From Gemmatimonadota bacterium (lineage in GTDB: Bacteria > Gemmatimonadota > Gemmatimonadetes > Gemmatimonadales > GWC2-71-9), in assembly GCA_003222195.1 (NCBI GenBank), contig QHVB01000032.1, positions 92,474-156,473 on the forward strand: a stretch of DNA of 64,000 bases. Reading direction: 5' to 3'. Shown here one piece after another: positions 55,435 through 64,000 of this stretch (within the stretch, counting starts at the first letter, position 1; each line of letters opens with the position of its first letter). The position numbers and the translations under genes were made by a program. The notes below the pieces were generated by a model that saw only the letters and a program-made list of their open reading frames with translations, made no database searches and was not told where the DNA came from.

Positions 55435-56268
55435 ATGGCGTCGGACGGACGGAGCGTTGGGCGGTCGGGCCGTACTGCGTCTGTCAGTCCGACCGTCCGA
55501 CAGTCCGACAGTCCGACGCCTGTCGTCGAGTCCCGCGCCTACAATTTTTGGTACGGCGCCAACCACGCGCTGCACGACGTGACGATCGCCATTCCGCCGC
55601 ATGCCATCACCGCGTTGATCGGGCCATCGGGCTGCGGCAAGACGACGTTTTTGCGGTCGATCAATCGCATGCATGACTTGACGCCGGGGGCGCGCCATGC
55701 AGGCGATATCCTGCTCGACGGCGGATCGATCTTCGCGCCGGGCACGGACGTCGTTTCCCTGCGCCGCCGGATCGGCATGGTTTTCCAGCGACCCAATCCC
55801 TTCCCCAAATCGGTCTACGATAACGTCGCCTATGGCCCGCGCCTGAACGCCATGGCGGCGCCGCGCGAGCTTCCGGACCGCGTGGAGCGCGCGCTGCGCC
55901 AGGCGGCTCTCTGGGACGAGGTGTCCAGTCGGTTGCGAGAGCCGGGAACCGCGCTCTCCGGAGGTCAGCAGCAGCGCCTCTGCATCGCGCGCGCGCTCGC
56001 GAACGAACCGGAAGTGTTGCTGCTGGACGAGCCCTGCTCGGCGCTCGATCCGATCGCGACGCAGCGGATCGAAGAGCTGCTCGTCGAGCTGAAAAAGACC
56101 TACACAATCGTCATCGTGACACATAACATGCAGCAAGCGGCACGTGTCTCGGACTACACGGGCTTTTTCTACGTGGGCCATCTGGTCGAATTCGGCGAAA
56201 CAGAGCAGGTCTTCACTCGGCCGATCGACGATCGGACCGAGGCCTATATCACAGGAAGGTTCGGATGA
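55435..56268 (+). CDS. pstB: Phosphate ABC transporter ATPase PstB (second copy)
   Basis: The 277-residue paralogue has Walker [11 protein letters not shown]-loop [29 protein letters not shown] and [20 protein letters not shown]. It is fully equipped. It has an unusual N-terminal extension of about 35 residues before the ABC domain (which begins near [15 protein letters not shown]), encoded by GTCC/GGAC repeats (55441-55516). A TTG at 55426 overlapping the previous stop is an alternative start; both lie before the repeats and no start codon lies between the repeats and the domain. It overlaps phoU by 4 bp. Confidence 0.93.
   Translation: MASDGRSVGRSGRTASVSPTVRQSDSPTPVVESRAYNFWYGANHALHDVTIAIPPHAITALIGPSGCGKTTFLRSINRMHDLTPGARHAGDILLDGGSIFAPGTDVVSLRRRIGMVFQRPNPFPKSVYDNVAYGPRLNAMAAPRELPDRVERALRQAALWDEVSSRLREPGTALSGGQQQRLCIARALANEPEVLLLDEPCSALDPIATQRIEELLVELKKTYTIVIVTHNMQQAARVSDYTGFFYVGHLVEFGETEQVFTRPIDDRTEAYITGRFG
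55485..55516 (+). repeat. Four tandem 8-bp units (CAGTCCGA) in the 5' part of pstB2
   Basis: Units at 55485, 55493, 55501 and 55509 read CAGTCCGA, CCGTCCGA, CAGTCCGA, CAGTCCGA. The inverted form TCGGACGG is at 55441-55448. Eight is not a multiple of three, so gain or loss of a unit would change the reading frame of the ATPase. Confidence 0.7.
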
Positions 56269-56942
56269 ACGCGCAAGCGACGAGTCATCGCCATTTCCAC
56301 GACGAGCTCTCCGAGCTCAAAGTCGCCCTGCTCAACATGTCGGGCGAAGCGCAGGCGGCGCTCGCGGCATCGGTCGAAGCAGTGTTGCAGCGCGACGGCG
56401 ACAAGGCGCGCACGGTGATCGCGGGCGACAACGAGATCGATCATCTCGAGCTCGAGGTCGAGGAAACGGTCATTCGCCTCCTGGCGACCCAGCAGCCCAT
56501 GGCCCGCGACCTCCGCTTCCTCACCGCGGCGATGAAGATCTCCAACGATCTGGAGCGGGTGGGCGATCACGCGGTCAACATCGCGCAATCGGCGGAGCGC
56601 CTGCTGGCGGCCCGGCCGATCGTGCCCGAGCCGGAACTCCTCGAGATGGCGCGTCAGGCACGCACGATGCTGGCCGACGCGCTGGACGCGTTCGTCCGCG
56701 GCGACGCCCAGGCCGGTCGCGCTATTTGCCGCCGCGACGACAGCGTCGACGCACTGCACCAGTCGATGTTCAGGATCTTGCTGACGCACATGATGGAGGA
56801 CCCGCACATCATCGGGACGGCGATGGAGCTATTTCTGGTGAGCCGGAACCTCGAGCGGGTCGCGGACCTCGCGACGAACATTGCCGAGGACGTCGTCTTC
56901 CTGGTCGAGGGGAAGTCGATCAAACACCACGCGGAAGGCTAG
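56265..56942 (+). CDS. phoU: Phosphate transport system regulator PhoU
   Basis: The 225-residue protein is made of two three-helix PhoU repeats with the metal-binding-type segments [30 protein letters not shown] and [19 protein letters not shown]. It links Pst transport to PhoR inhibition. It starts inside the pstB2 stop (ATGA) and ends the operon. Its stop overlaps the convergent rhomboid gene. Confidence 0.95.
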   Translation: MNAQATSHRHFHDELSELKVALLNMSGEAQAALAASVEAVLQRDGDKARTVIAGDNEIDHLELEVEETVIRLLATQQPMARDLRFLTAAMKISNDLERVGDHAVNIAQSAERLLAARPIVPEPELLEMARQARTMLADALDAFVRGDAQAGRAICRRDDSVDALHQSMFRILLTHMMEDPHIIGTAMELFLVSRNLERVADLATNIAEDVVFLVEGKSIKHHAEG

Positions 56943-57700
56943 TCGGTGCGATAGCGATAGTACGACGCCGGCTGCGTCGGCCGGCGCCGGAGCACGTCAT
57001 CGGAGGCGAACACGCGCACCAGGAGCAGTCCCGCGGCGAACCCGCCAACGTGCGCGAAGAACGCCACCCCACCCTGCTCGACCTGCGTGAGGCTTCCCAA
57101 CCCGCTGAGGAGCTGCAGCAGCGCCCAGTAGCCGAGCATGACCCACGCGGGGAGAGCGACGGTGGTGATATAGATGGGCAGGATGATCAGCGTGTGAACG
57201 CGCACCTGGGGATACAGCAGCAGGTACGCTCCCAACACCCCGCTGATCGCCCCCGAGGCCCCCACCATCGGCACGATCGAATGCGGGCTGATGAGCGTCT
57301 GCGTCGCCGCGGCGGCAATCCCGCACAAGAGATAGAAAATCAGAAACTTCCCGTGGCCCGTCGCGTCTTCGATGTTGTTTCCAAACACCCACAGAAACAG
57401 CATGTTGCCGAACAAGTGAAACCAGCCGCCGTGCGTGAACATCGACGTGATGATGGTGAAGTACTTCGGCGCGGTCCCGACCATGCAGACGATGCCCGGG
57501 GCGAGTGCGACGCCGCTGCCGGGCTTCACACTCTGCAGGATTTCGCCGGGGATGAGGCCGAGCTCGCAGACGGATCGCGCGAGGGGCCCTTGTGCACCGG
57601 CGCCCTGCAGCAGAAGGAAGACGAGTACGTTGGCGATGATGATCGCGACCGTGATGATCGCGGGTCGCTCGGTGGGGTTCTCGTCGCGGTACGGAAACAT
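56939..57700 (-). CDS. Rhomboid family intramembrane serine protease
   Basis: The 253-residue membrane protein has 6-7 helices, the WFHLFGNMLFLWVFGNNIED loop, the catalytic Ser in GASGAISGVLGAY and the catalytic His in FFAHVGGFAAGLL. It cleaves single-span membrane proteins within the bilayer; substrates are unknown. An extended loop between the first two helices (about 40-85) is typical of this bacterial subfamily. It converges with phoU (4-bp overlap). Confidence 0.93.
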   Translation of the reverse strand: MFPYRDENPTERPAIITVAIIIANVLVFLLLQGAGAQGPLARSVCELGLIPGEILQSVKPGSGVALAPGIVCMVGTAPKYFTIITSMFTHGGWFHLFGNMLFLWVFGNNIEDATGHGKFLIFYLLCGIAAAATQTLISPHSIVPMVGASGAISGVLGAYLLLYPQVRVHTLIILPIYITTVALPAWVMLGYWALLQLLSGLGSLTQVEQGGVAFFAHVGGFAAGLLLVRVFASDDVLRRRPTQPASYYRYRTD

Positions 57701-57709
57701 GCCGACAAT

Positions 57710-58252
57710 CTAGGGAACGAGAGTCTGCAACGCCGCCAGCAGCGAGTCGCGATCCCAGCTCCCGTCGTACCGGACGCCGTTGATGAAGAACGTCGGGGTG
57801 CCGTTCACGCCACTCTTCACCCCGCTAATGAAGTCCTCGCGTACCCGTGCAGCATACGTTCCGGCTTCGAGGTCGCCGCGGATCCGGTCGGCGTCCAGGC
57901 CCAATTCGGTGGCGTACTCGAGCAGATGGTCGTCGTCCAGGGCGAATTGGCGCTCGAAAAGGCGATCATGCATCTGCCAGAAGGCGCCTTGCGCACCAGC
58001 CGCCTCCGCCGCCTCCGCGGCGTGCTCCGCTTCGGGATGGATCTTGGTCAGAGGAAAATTGCGAAACACAAATCGCAGCTCGGAGCCGAGCGCCCGCTGC
58101 ACATCCTTGACGATCGGGTACGCCTTGCCACAGTGCGGGCACTGGAAGTCACCGTATTCAACCAATGTCAGCGGCGCGTCTTTGGGACCGGACGCGTGGT
58201 CGCGCGATCCGACCGAGGGTGTCAGCTGCGCTCGATCGTCACGCCGGCTCAT
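57710..58252 (-). CDS. DsbA-like thioredoxin-fold protein
   Basis: The 180-residue protein has a CPHC active site (Cys38, Cys41) in YGDFQCPHCG, a long helical insertion and cis-Pro in GTPTFFING. This is the DsbA/DSBA oxidoreductase family, subgroup near NhaA-fused and BdbD types. No signal peptide is present, so a cytoplasmic or membrane-adjacent redox role is more likely than classical periplasmic DsbA. It overlaps the upstream peroxiredoxin gene by 14 bp, so both probably act in thiol redox chemistry. Confidence 0.88.
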   Translation of the reverse strand: MSRRDDRAQLTPSVGSRDHASGPKDAPLTLVEYGDFQCPHCGKAYPIVKDVQRALGSELRFVFRNFPLTKIHPEAEHAAEAAEAAGAQGAFWQMHDRLFERQFALDDDHLLEYATELGLDADRIRGDLEAGTYAARVREDFISGVKSGVNGTPTFFINGVRYDGSWDRDSLLAALQTLVP

Positions 58253-58721
58253 GCGCTGCTCCCTTTGGGTTGAGCTGCTCGAGAGCCGCGAGAATCCCGT
58301 CGGCGCCCGGATTCACTCGCGGATCAGAAACGTAGTGCCACCGGATGTCGCCATCCTTATCGAGGACGAACAGCGCGCGCTGGGTGGTTCCGGACTGCCG
58401 ATCGTAGACCCCATAGCGCCGCGCGACTTCACCCTTCGGCTCGAAATCCGCGAGGAGAGGAAACCGCAACTTGCGGGAGTCGCGGTAGGCCGCGTGACAC
58501 CACGGACCGTCCACGGAAATACCAACCAACTGCGCGCCGTACTTCTCGAATTCGGGCAGAACCTCGTTGTACAACGCCAACTGATCGCCGCAGACCGGAC
58601 TCCAATCGGCCGGATAGAACGCCAGAATCACCGGGCGACCGCGCAGTGCGGCCAGCGACAGCTGTTTATCAGGCGCGCTCGGCAGCTGGAAGTCGGGCGC
58701 CCGCTTGGGTGTTCGAGTCAT
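58239..58721 (-). CDS. Peroxiredoxin (AhpC/TSA family)
   Basis: The 160-residue enzyme has the peroxidatic Cys44 in YPADWSPVCGDQ, with Ser replacing the usual Thr of the PxxxTxxC motif. GPWCHAAYRDSRKLRFPLLAD carries Cys75 as a possible resolving residue. It would reduce peroxides using thioredoxin-like partners. The next gene, a CPHC protein, could be its reductant; that is inference from the overlap. Confidence 0.9.
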   Translation of the reverse strand: MTRTPKRAPDFQLPSAPDKQLSLAALRGRPVILAFYPADWSPVCGDQLALYNEVLPEFEKYGAQLVGISVDGPWCHAAYRDSRKLRFPLLADFEPKGEVARRYGVYDRQSGTTQRALFVLDKDGDIRWHYVSDPRVNPGADGILAALEQLNPKGAAHEPA

Positions 58722-58740
58722 CGTGTCTCCATGGTCGGGA

Positions 58741-59565
58741 CTACTTCAGAAAAGCGAGCACCTGCTGGATGACACCGCCGTCACTGACGATCCGGTGATG
58801 CCCCAGTCCCATCGTCGTCACGAGCTGCGCGCCAGGCCACGCACCGGCAATCGCCGCGCCGTCGTCCCAGCGCACTTCCCGGTCATCACGGTCGTGAATC
58901 ACCAGCAGCGGAATCTGCATTGCGGGCGCAAATCGCGGGACATCCATTCGCCTCCATTCGAAGCCCAGGCGGCGCTCCAGCCGCTCTCGCATGGATGCCA
59001 TCACGGGATCTCGGACCCCGAGCAGCGACGCGAACTGGACGCTGTAGGTATTCACGTTCGCAGACGGTGCAATGAACACCGCCCGGCGTGCGGCAAGCCC
59101 ACGCTCGATCGCGAGCGCGGATGCGAAGCCGCCGAGCGAATGACCTACGACGGCACTCACGGGACCGACGGCTGTGGCGACCGCGAGCGTCGCGCGGGCG
59201 AATTCCGGGCCTGAGCTGAGACGGCCGGAGGAGGCTCCGTGTCCCGGGGCGTCGAACGTGATCACGCGGAACCCGCTGGCGAGCAGCGCCCCGCCGAGAT
59301 CGACGAACCGCGCGCCGCGGCTGCCCCATCCGTGGACGAGCAGCACACCTGGCCCGCGGTCGCCCCAGGACCAGGCCGCCACGCGTCGGCCGCCTACCAT
59401 CAGGTCGAACCGGCGCCCGCCCGCCAGCCAGGCCGCCATACGCTCGCTGATCGCGCGGCGGGGCGGCGAGCAGAACAGCCGTTCCGCCCACCGCGCCGCG
59501 AGCCCCGGCGATGCACGCTGAACCGCCCCGAACGCGGCGCGAGTAAAACGCAGAGCTGTGCTCAT
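58741..59565 (-). CDS. Alpha/beta hydrolase
   Basis: The 274-residue protein has the hydrolase pattern LLVHGWGSRG (oxyanion loop), FDAPGHGAS, nucleophile Ser in VVGHSLGGFAS, acid Asp in IHDRDDREV and His in GLGHHRI. The N-terminal 50 residues are helical and basic. The substrate is unknown; such enzymes are esterases or lipases. ATG 59565 is preferred to the TTG at 59580. It lies just after the peroxiredoxin gene in the same direction as it and is divergent from dnaK. Confidence 0.85.
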   Translation of the reverse strand: MSTALRFTRAAFGAVQRASPGLAARWAERLFCSPPRRAISERMAAWLAGGRRFDLMVGGRRVAAWSWGDRGPGVLLVHGWGSRGARFVDLGGALLASGFRVITFDAPGHGASSGRLSSGPEFARATLAVATAVGPVSAVVGHSLGGFASALAIERGLAARRAVFIAPSANVNTYSVQFASLLGVRDPVMASMRERLERRLGFEWRRMDVPRFAPAMQIPLLVIHDRDDREVRWDDGAAIAGAWPGAQLVTTMGLGHHRIVSDGGVIQQVLAFLK

Positions 59566-59583
59566 GGAATTGACAGACAAACG

Positions 59584-59612
59584 CTTACGACCCGTTCCCG
59601 GTTTCGGTATAA
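59584..59612 (+). promoter_or_regulatory. Possible dnaK promoter
   Basis: TTACGA (59584-59589) and TATAAA (59607-59612) are spaced by 17 bases. The leader to the ATG at 59721 is about 100 bases. No CIRCE palindrome was seen. Confidence 0.4.
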
Positions 59613-59720
59613 ATTGTGTCGTCGTTCCTGCCTCTTTGGCAGCGAATCAGGGCACGATGCTTGCCTTCTGCGACCCGCGGCATCTGGCCGGCATCAAATC
59701 CCTATCAGGAGCTGAAAGTC

Positions 59721-61655
59721 ATGGCTGAGAAGATCATCGGTATTGACCTCGGGACGACCAACTCCGTGGTCGCGGTCATGGAAGGTGGCGATCCCGTCGT
59801 CATCCCCAACGCGGAAGGCGGACGCACAACCCCTTCCGTGGTGGCCTTCACGAAGGACGGCGAGCGGCTCGTTGGGCAGGTGGCGAAACGGCAAGCAGTG
59901 ACCAATCCGCAGAACACGATCTTCTCGATCAAGCGGTTTATGGGACGGCGGTACGAAGAGGTAAGCGAGGAGATCAAGCGCGTCCCGTATAAAGTCATTC
60001 GAGGCCAAAACGGCCTCGCCGTCGTCGAGGTCAGCGGCAAGCAGTACTCGCCGCCCGAGATCTCGGCGATGATCCTTCAGAAGATGCGGCAGACGGCGGA
60101 AGACTACCTCGGCCACAAGGTCGAGAAGGCAGTCATCACCGTCCCCGCGTACTTCAACGATTCGCAGCGGCAGGCGACGAAAGACGCCGGCAAGATCGCG
60201 GGCCTCGACGTGGTCCGCATCATCAATGAGCCGACGGCTTCGGCGCTCGCGTACGGACTCGATAAGAAGAAGGAAGAGAAGATCGCGGTCTACGACCTGG
60301 GCGGCGGTACCTACGACATCTCGGTCCTCGAGCTCGCGGAAGGCGTCTTCGAGGTCAAGAGCACGAACGGGGACACCCACCTGGGCGGCGACGATTTCGA
60401 CGCCCGAGTCATGGAATGGTTGGTGGGCGAGTTCAAGCGCGATCAGGGGATCGATCTTTCGAAGGACCCGATGGCGCTGCAGCGGCTGAAGGAAGCCGCG
60501 GAGAAGGCCAAGATGGAGCTGTCGACCGTCATGCAGACGGAGATCAATCTCCCCTTCATCACGGCCGATCAGTCAGGTCCAAAGCACCTAAACCTCACGC
60601 TCACGCGCGCCAAGCTCGAGCAGCTGGTCGACGATCTGGTCAAGCGGACCCTTCCGCCGATGCAGCAGGCGCTGACCGACGCCGGCCTCAAGCCTGGCGA
60701 CATCGATGAAGTGATCCTGGTCGGTGGCCAAACGCGGATGCCGAAGGTCCAAGAGATAGTCAAGAGCTTCTTCGGCAAGGAGCCGCACAAGGGCGTGAAC
60801 CCCGACGAGGTGGTGGCGATCGGGGCCGCGATTCAGGGTGGCGTGCTCGCGGGCGAGGTGAAGGACGTGCTGTTGCTGGACGTAACGCCATTGTCACTCG
60901 GTATCGAGACACTCGGCGGCGTCACAACGGTGCTCATCCCGAGGAACACGACCATTCCGACGAAGAAGTCGGAAGTCTTCTCGACGGCCGAGGACACTCA
61001 GACGACGGTCGAGATTCACGTGTTGCAGGGCGAGCGGCAGATGGCGCAGGACAACCGCACCATCGGGAAATTCCAGCTCACCGGGATTCCGCCGGCTCCG
61101 CGCGGCGTGCCGCAAGTCGAAGTGACGTTCGATATCGATGCCAACGGCATCCTCCACGTCTCCGCCAAGGACAAGGCGACGGGCAAGGAGCAGAAGATCC
61201 GGATCGAAGCGTCATCCGGGCTCGCCGACAAGGACATCGACAAGATGGTGAAGGACGCCGAAGCGCACGCGGCGGAGGACAAGAAGCGGCGCGATGTCAT
61301 CGAGCAGCGTAACCGGCTCGATAACATGGTGTACCAGGTGCAAAAGGAGTCCAAAGACTGGGTCGAGAAGCTCGAGCCCGGTCTCAAGTCGCGGCTCGAT
61401 GCCGCCATCCAGTCGGCGCAGGCGGCGCTGCGCAGCGGCAACGCTGACGAAATCAGCAAAGCGCTCGAGGAGCTGCAGCAGGCATATTCAGCGGCAGGTG
61501 CCTCGCTGTATGCTGCCCGGGGAGCGGGAGCCGAAGCAGGGGCAGGCCCATCGAGCGGCGCTGACGGTCAGCCTGGCGGCGAGGCGAAGAAGGACGAGAA
61601 GGTCGTCGATGCCGATTACGAAATCATGGACGATGATAAATCCAAGAAGTCTTAA
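59721..61655 (+). CDS. dnaK: Chaperone protein DnaK (Hsp70)
   Basis: The 644-residue chaperone has the ATPase motifs [35 protein letters not shown] and [10 protein letters not shown]. The substrate domain begins [14 protein letters not shown], followed by a helical lid, and the tail ends in [15 protein letters not shown]. It refolds proteins with DnaJ and GrpE, neither of which is here. ATG 59721 has GGAG upstream and gives the universal N-terminus. It is followed after 12 bp by an HtrA-type protease, making a protein-quality unit. Confidence 0.97.
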   Translation: MAEKIIGIDLGTTNSVVAVMEGGDPVVIPNAEGGRTTPSVVAFTKDGERLVGQVAKRQAVTNPQNTIFSIKRFMGRRYEEVSEEIKRVPYKVIRGQNGLAVVEVSGKQYSPPEISAMILQKMRQTAEDYLGHKVEKAVITVPAYFNDSQRQATKDAGKIAGLDVVRIINEPTASALAYGLDKKKEEKIAVYDLGGGTYDISVLELAEGVFEVKSTNGDTHLGGDDFDARVMEWLVGEFKRDQGIDLSKDPMALQRLKEAAEKAKMELSTVMQTEINLPFITADQSGPKHLNLTLTRAKLEQLVDDLVKRTLPPMQQALTDAGLKPGDIDEVILVGGQTRMPKVQEIVKSFFGKEPHKGVNPDEVVAIGAAIQGGVLAGEVKDVLLLDVTPLSLGIETLGGVTTVLIPRNTTIPTKKSEVFSTAEDTQTTVEIHVLQGERQMAQDNRTIGKFQLTGIPPAPRGVPQVEVTFDIDANGILHVSAKDKATGKEQKIRIEASSGLADKDIDKMVKDAEAHAAEDKKRRDVIEQRNRLDNMVYQVQKESKDWVEKLEPGLKSRLDAAIQSAQAALRSGNADEISKALEELQQAYSAAGASLYAARGAGAEAGAGPSSGADGQPGGEAKKDEKVVDADYEIMDDDKSKKS

Positions 61656-61667
61656 AAGGGGGCGCTG

Positions 61668-63215
61668 ATGTCGGTGAAGACGCGGGACTGGTTGAAGTTC
61701 GGTACGTTGGTGACTCTGGCGTTTGCGCTGGGCCTGGCCTTCGCCTCGGCGTTTCGGCTCCCGTCGCGCGGTGAAGCGGCGGTGCGGTCGGTGTTGCAGG
61801 ACACGAGCCGGCCGCTGCCGCAGGCGAAGGCGGCAGTCGACCTGGGCGAAGCGTTCGCCAATGTCGCCGAGCATGTGAAGCCGGCGGTCGTATTCATCAA
61901 GTCCGAGCGGCGGGAGCGGGTCACCAATCGTCGCTTGCCTCCGGGCTTCGAGGATTTCTTCCAGATCCCGCGCCGCCCCCAGATCGAGCAGGGCTCGGGG
62001 TCGGGCTTCATCGTTTCGCAGGACGGCTACATCCTCACGAACAACCACGTCGTCCAGGGTGCGGACCGCGTGACGGTCCGGCTGCTCGACAATCGTGAAT
62101 TCACCGCCAAGACGGTCGGTACGGACCCGAGCACGGACGTCGCGGTCATCAAGATCCAGACAACGGGATTGCCCACCGTGCACCTCGGCGACGCCGACTC
62201 GACGAAGATCGGCAACTGGGTGCTCGCGATCGGCAATCCGCTCGGAGAAGCCTTCACGTTCACCGTGACGGCGGGGATCGTCAGCGCGAAAGGCCGGCTG
62301 CTTCAGGGTTTGAACTCGAGCCGGTACGCCATTCAGGACTTCATTCAGACCGACGCTGCGATCAACCCGGGTAATTCGGGAGGACCGCTGGTCAATGTGC
62401 GTGGCGAGGTCATCGGCATCAATTCGGCCATCGCCAGTGAGACCGGGTTCTATGCCGGGTACGGGTTTGCAATCCCGATCAACCTCGCCCGCACCGTGAT
62501 GACCCAGCTGATCGCGACCGGACACGTCGAGCGCGCCGTGATCGGCGTGTCGATACGCCCCATCACACCGGAGGACGCCGAGGACGCGAAGCTGACGGAT
62601 ATCCACGGTGTGGTGGTCAACGATTACAGCGGTGATGATTCACCGGCGAAGCGCGCCGGGATCCAGGCCGGTGACGTCATCGTCGCGGTCGACGGACAGT
62701 CGATCGAATCGGTCGCGCAGCTGCAGCAGCGCGTCGGGTTCAAGAAGCCGGGCGAGACCGTGCAGGTCAGTGTCGTGCGCAGCGGTGGCGTGCGTAAAAC
62801 GATTCCGGTGCGCCTGGTAGCGGCGCCATCGGCTGAGCCCGAAGAGATTTCGGACTCCGACGAGGGCGCAAACCGGCGGGATTCCGCTCCGATGGAGGAG
62901 CCGCTCGGCATATCCGTGCAGCCGCTCTCCCAGGAGAACGCACGCGACCCCAGCCTGCGCGCCGTGATGCGCTCGGGCGGCGGTCTCGTCGTGTCCCAGG
63001 TGTCGCCCGATGGACCGTCGTATGCGCACCTGGTGGACGACAGTCAGGGCTATCCGGACATCATTCTCAAGGTGAACGGTGAGCCGACGCGGACGCGCGC
63101 GGAGCTGCGGCAGGCCTTGTCCGGCGTGAAGTCCGGGCAGATCGTGACGTTGACGGTTCTCTCGAGCACGCCGGACGGCTGGCAACAGCGCATCGTGCGC
63201 GTGCGCGCGAAATGA
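61668..63215 (+). CDS. DegP/HtrA-family serine protease with two PDZ domains
   Basis: The 515-residue periplasmic protease has an N-terminal membrane or signal segment (8-30) and a trypsin-like domain with His127 in TNNHVV, an Asp in STDVAVIKI and Ser237 in NPGNSGGPL. PDZ1 (about 290-385; GVVVNDYSGDDSPAKRAG) and PDZ2 (about 415-510; GLVVSQVSPDGPSY) follow. It degrades or refolds misfolded envelope proteins. It is likely co-transcribed with dnaK. Confidence 0.95.
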   Translation: MSVKTRDWLKFGTLVTLAFALGLAFASAFRLPSRGEAAVRSVLQDTSRPLPQAKAAVDLGEAFANVAEHVKPAVVFIKSERRERVTNRRLPPGFEDFFQIPRRPQIEQGSGSGFIVSQDGYILTNNHVVQGADRVTVRLLDNREFTAKTVGTDPSTDVAVIKIQTTGLPTVHLGDADSTKIGNWVLAIGNPLGEAFTFTVTAGIVSAKGRLLQGLNSSRYAIQDFIQTDAAINPGNSGGPLVNVRGEVIGINSAIASETGFYAGYGFAIPINLARTVMTQLIATGHVERAVIGVSIRPITPEDAEDAKLTDIHGVVVNDYSGDDSPAKRAGIQAGDVIVAVDGQSIESVAQLQQRVGFKKPGETVQVSVVRSGGVRKTIPVRLVAAPSAEPEEISDSDEGANRRDSAPMEEPLGISVQPLSQENARDPSLRAVMRSGGGLVVSQVSPDGPSYAHLVDDSQGYPDIILKVNGEPTRTRAELRQALSGVKSGQIVTLTVLSSTPDGWQQRIVRVRAK

Positions 63216-63251
63216 CGGGATTGTAGGGGCGAAATGACGGGATTGTAGGGG
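63208..63251 (+). repeat. Perfect 22-bp tandem duplication at the end of htrA
   Basis: Bases 63208-63229 are repeated exactly at 63230-63251. The first copy carries the TGA stop of the HtrA gene. The second runs into the palindrome at 63245-63272. Confidence 0.8.
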
Positions 63252-63272
63252 CGCAGCATGCTGCGCCCCTAC
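63245..63272. terminator. Perfect 28-bp palindrome between convergent genes
   Basis: GTAGGGGCGCAGCA is followed immediately by its exact reverse complement. It can form a strong hairpin on either strand and sits between the HtrA gene and the membrane-protein gene, so it may be a bidirectional terminator. The motif with flanking ATTGTAGGGG also looks like a repetitive extragenic palindrome. Confidence 0.65.
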
Positions 63273-63273
63273 T

Positions 63274-63933
63274 CTACCTAGGCTCCCGGCGGCGTTCCGC
63301 GAGCATCACCACCGCGGTCGCCGCCAGCCAGATCACGAACACTCCCTGAGCAACAAACAGATTCGACGAAAACTCGTCGAACACTAACGCGACGGCGGCG
63401 TTCGCGAGCGCCACTCCCCACGCCGCCCAGGCCAGCCATCGCGGCCAGACCCCGCCGTTCCGAATCGCCCAGCCGAACATGTAGGCCACGAGACCCAGCA
63501 TGAACGTCGCGAGACGCTCAGCAGCCAAGCCCGTGGGATGGAGCATGTCGTAGACGAACACGGCGTGCGTGCCGGTCAATCCGGTGTCCGCGGCAGTAAA
63601 CGCGTGTGCCAGCTGCCAGCCAGCTCCGACCATGAACAGGATGTTCAGCGACCAGACCGCGAAGGTGAACGCCCCGAGGAATACGCCTGCCCTGCCAGGA
63701 GTGGCACCCGGGGTTCCATCGTGGCGCAGCGCCACACCGATCAGGCCGACGTAGAGGAACACCAGCCCGAAGAGCAGCGACCAATGGATGACGCGCCATC
63801 CACTCTTGTGCGCGATGGTGCTCAGCTGCGCCGCACCGTCGCCGGACAGGAATGGGTGATTCAGGCCGGCGATCCCGAACAACAGCACGCCGATCAACAG
63901 ACTCAGGCCGTAGAACAACGGACGCCTCGTCAT
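63274..63933 (-). CDS. Hypothetical membrane protein, 219 residues
   Basis: Six or seven hydrophobic helices are visible (near 8-25, 48-68, 83-105, 135-155, 160-180 and 190-212). Short loops with HPFLSGDGAAQ and HDGTPGATPG lie between them. It resembles small DUF4386-type integral membrane proteins, but I am not certain of a family. No catalytic motif is seen. It lies alone, divergent from the gene beginning at 63983. Confidence 0.7.
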   Translation of the reverse strand: MTRRPLFYGLSLLIGVLLFGIAGLNHPFLSGDGAAQLSTIAHKSGWRVIHWSLLFGLVFLYVGLIGVALRHDGTPGATPGRAGVFLGAFTFAVWSLNILFMVGAGWQLAHAFTAADTGLTGTHAVFVYDMLHPTGLAAERLATFMLGLVAYMFGWAIRNGGVWPRWLAWAAWGVALANAAVALVFDEFSSNLFVAQGVFVIWLAATAVVMLAERRREPR

Positions 63934-63982
63934 CGGGCCCTAATCTAGCATGCACTCGCCGCGACGATATATTGGGCGGCAG

Positions 63983-64000
63983 ATGGATCTCAATCGCATC
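63983..64000 (+). CDS. Start of a further gene, possibly clpB (partial)
   Basis: Only six codons (MDLNRI) are inside the window. ClpB chaperones typically begin with an M-[ND]-L-N-R motif, and a clpB next to dnaK would fit. The evidence is thin, and no clear ribosome site is seen. Confidence 0.3.

Noticed and set aside
59565..59720. CIRCE or sigma-32 control site before dnaK
   Set aside because: No TTAGCACTC inverted repeat and no clear heat-shock -35 or -10 pair; only a vegetative-type promoter match.

Overview
This window is high-GC bacterial DNA with dense, often overlapping genes (ATGA, GTGA and TGATG junctions). The most likely source is a soil or freshwater Gemmatimonadota-type bacterium. 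That assignment is inference, resting on a CarboxypepD_reg-type TonB receptor, a CBM9/DUF5916 barrel protein, many PAS hybrid kinases, the ffh-rpsP-rimM-trmD-rplS-rnhB order and a Gram-negative envelope. No rRNA, CRISPR array, transposase or phage module is visible. The only intact tRNA is tRNA-Lys(UUU) at 20866-20938.

Layout. (1) 1-2.4 kb: an accessory-looking edge with a possibly fused NTF2-like protein, two isolated tRNA 3' halves, a lone receiver and an HTH-MEDS regulator. (2) 2.4-15.0 kb: a two-component signalling island with three hybrid kinases, a DesK/NarL-type kinase and regulator, a HAMP kinase, an Rcp1-like receiver and a frameshifted receiver remnant. (3) 15.2-20.9 kb: holB, moaC, two lytic transglycosylases, three small conserved proteins, ilvE and tRNA-Lys. 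(4) 20.9-25.6 kb: repeat arrays around a frameshifted four-helix-bundle gene, a methyltransferase and a large TonB-dependent receptor. (5) 25.6-37 kb: polX, the rnhB-rplS-trmD-rimM-rpsP-ffh operon, a DUF445 protein, a metallopeptidase overlapping a one-domain ClpB-like ATPase, prepilin peptidase, an rRNA/tRNA methyltransferase and thiD. (6) 37-46.2 kb: the DUF5916 protein and a purine-scavenging operon (double 5'-nucleotidase, adenosine deaminase with an extra ubiquitin-like domain, nucleoside transporter, purine nucleoside phosphorylase). The last two genes appear joined by a deletion. (7) 46.3-56.9 kb: a phosphate-starvation region: phoB, phoR, a glycosyltransferase, a PAP2 phosphatase, a porin, pstS, pstC, pstA, two pstB genes and phoU. 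(8) 56.9-64 kb: rhomboid protease, DsbA-like protein, peroxiredoxin, hydrolase, dnaK, an HtrA protease, a membrane protein and what may be the first codons of clpB.

How the parts fit. Regions 6 and 7 form one phosphorus-acquisition neighbourhood. Secreted nucleotidase would free phosphate and nucleosides, the porin and Pst system would import phosphate, and PhoR/PhoB would control it. Three sites built of 7-bp YGTKACA-like half-sites at exact 11-bp spacing (48755, 50487, 52761) look like Pho boxes. They precede the glycosyltransferase-PAP2 pair, the porin-pstS pair and the pstC operon. The first suggests phosphorus-sparing lipid remodelling under PhoB.

A second theme is local sequence damage and short repeats: a nupC/pnp deletion junction, two frameshifted genes, a single-domain RimM without a normal start codon, and short GACG- or GTCC-rich repeats in intergenic DNA and inside pstB2 and the ClpB-like gene. 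I see no unmistakable new defence or mobile system. The strongest leads are the Pho-box-linked lipid genes, the ATPase-peptidase overlap, the fused adenosine deaminase and the octamer repeat at the start of pstB2.
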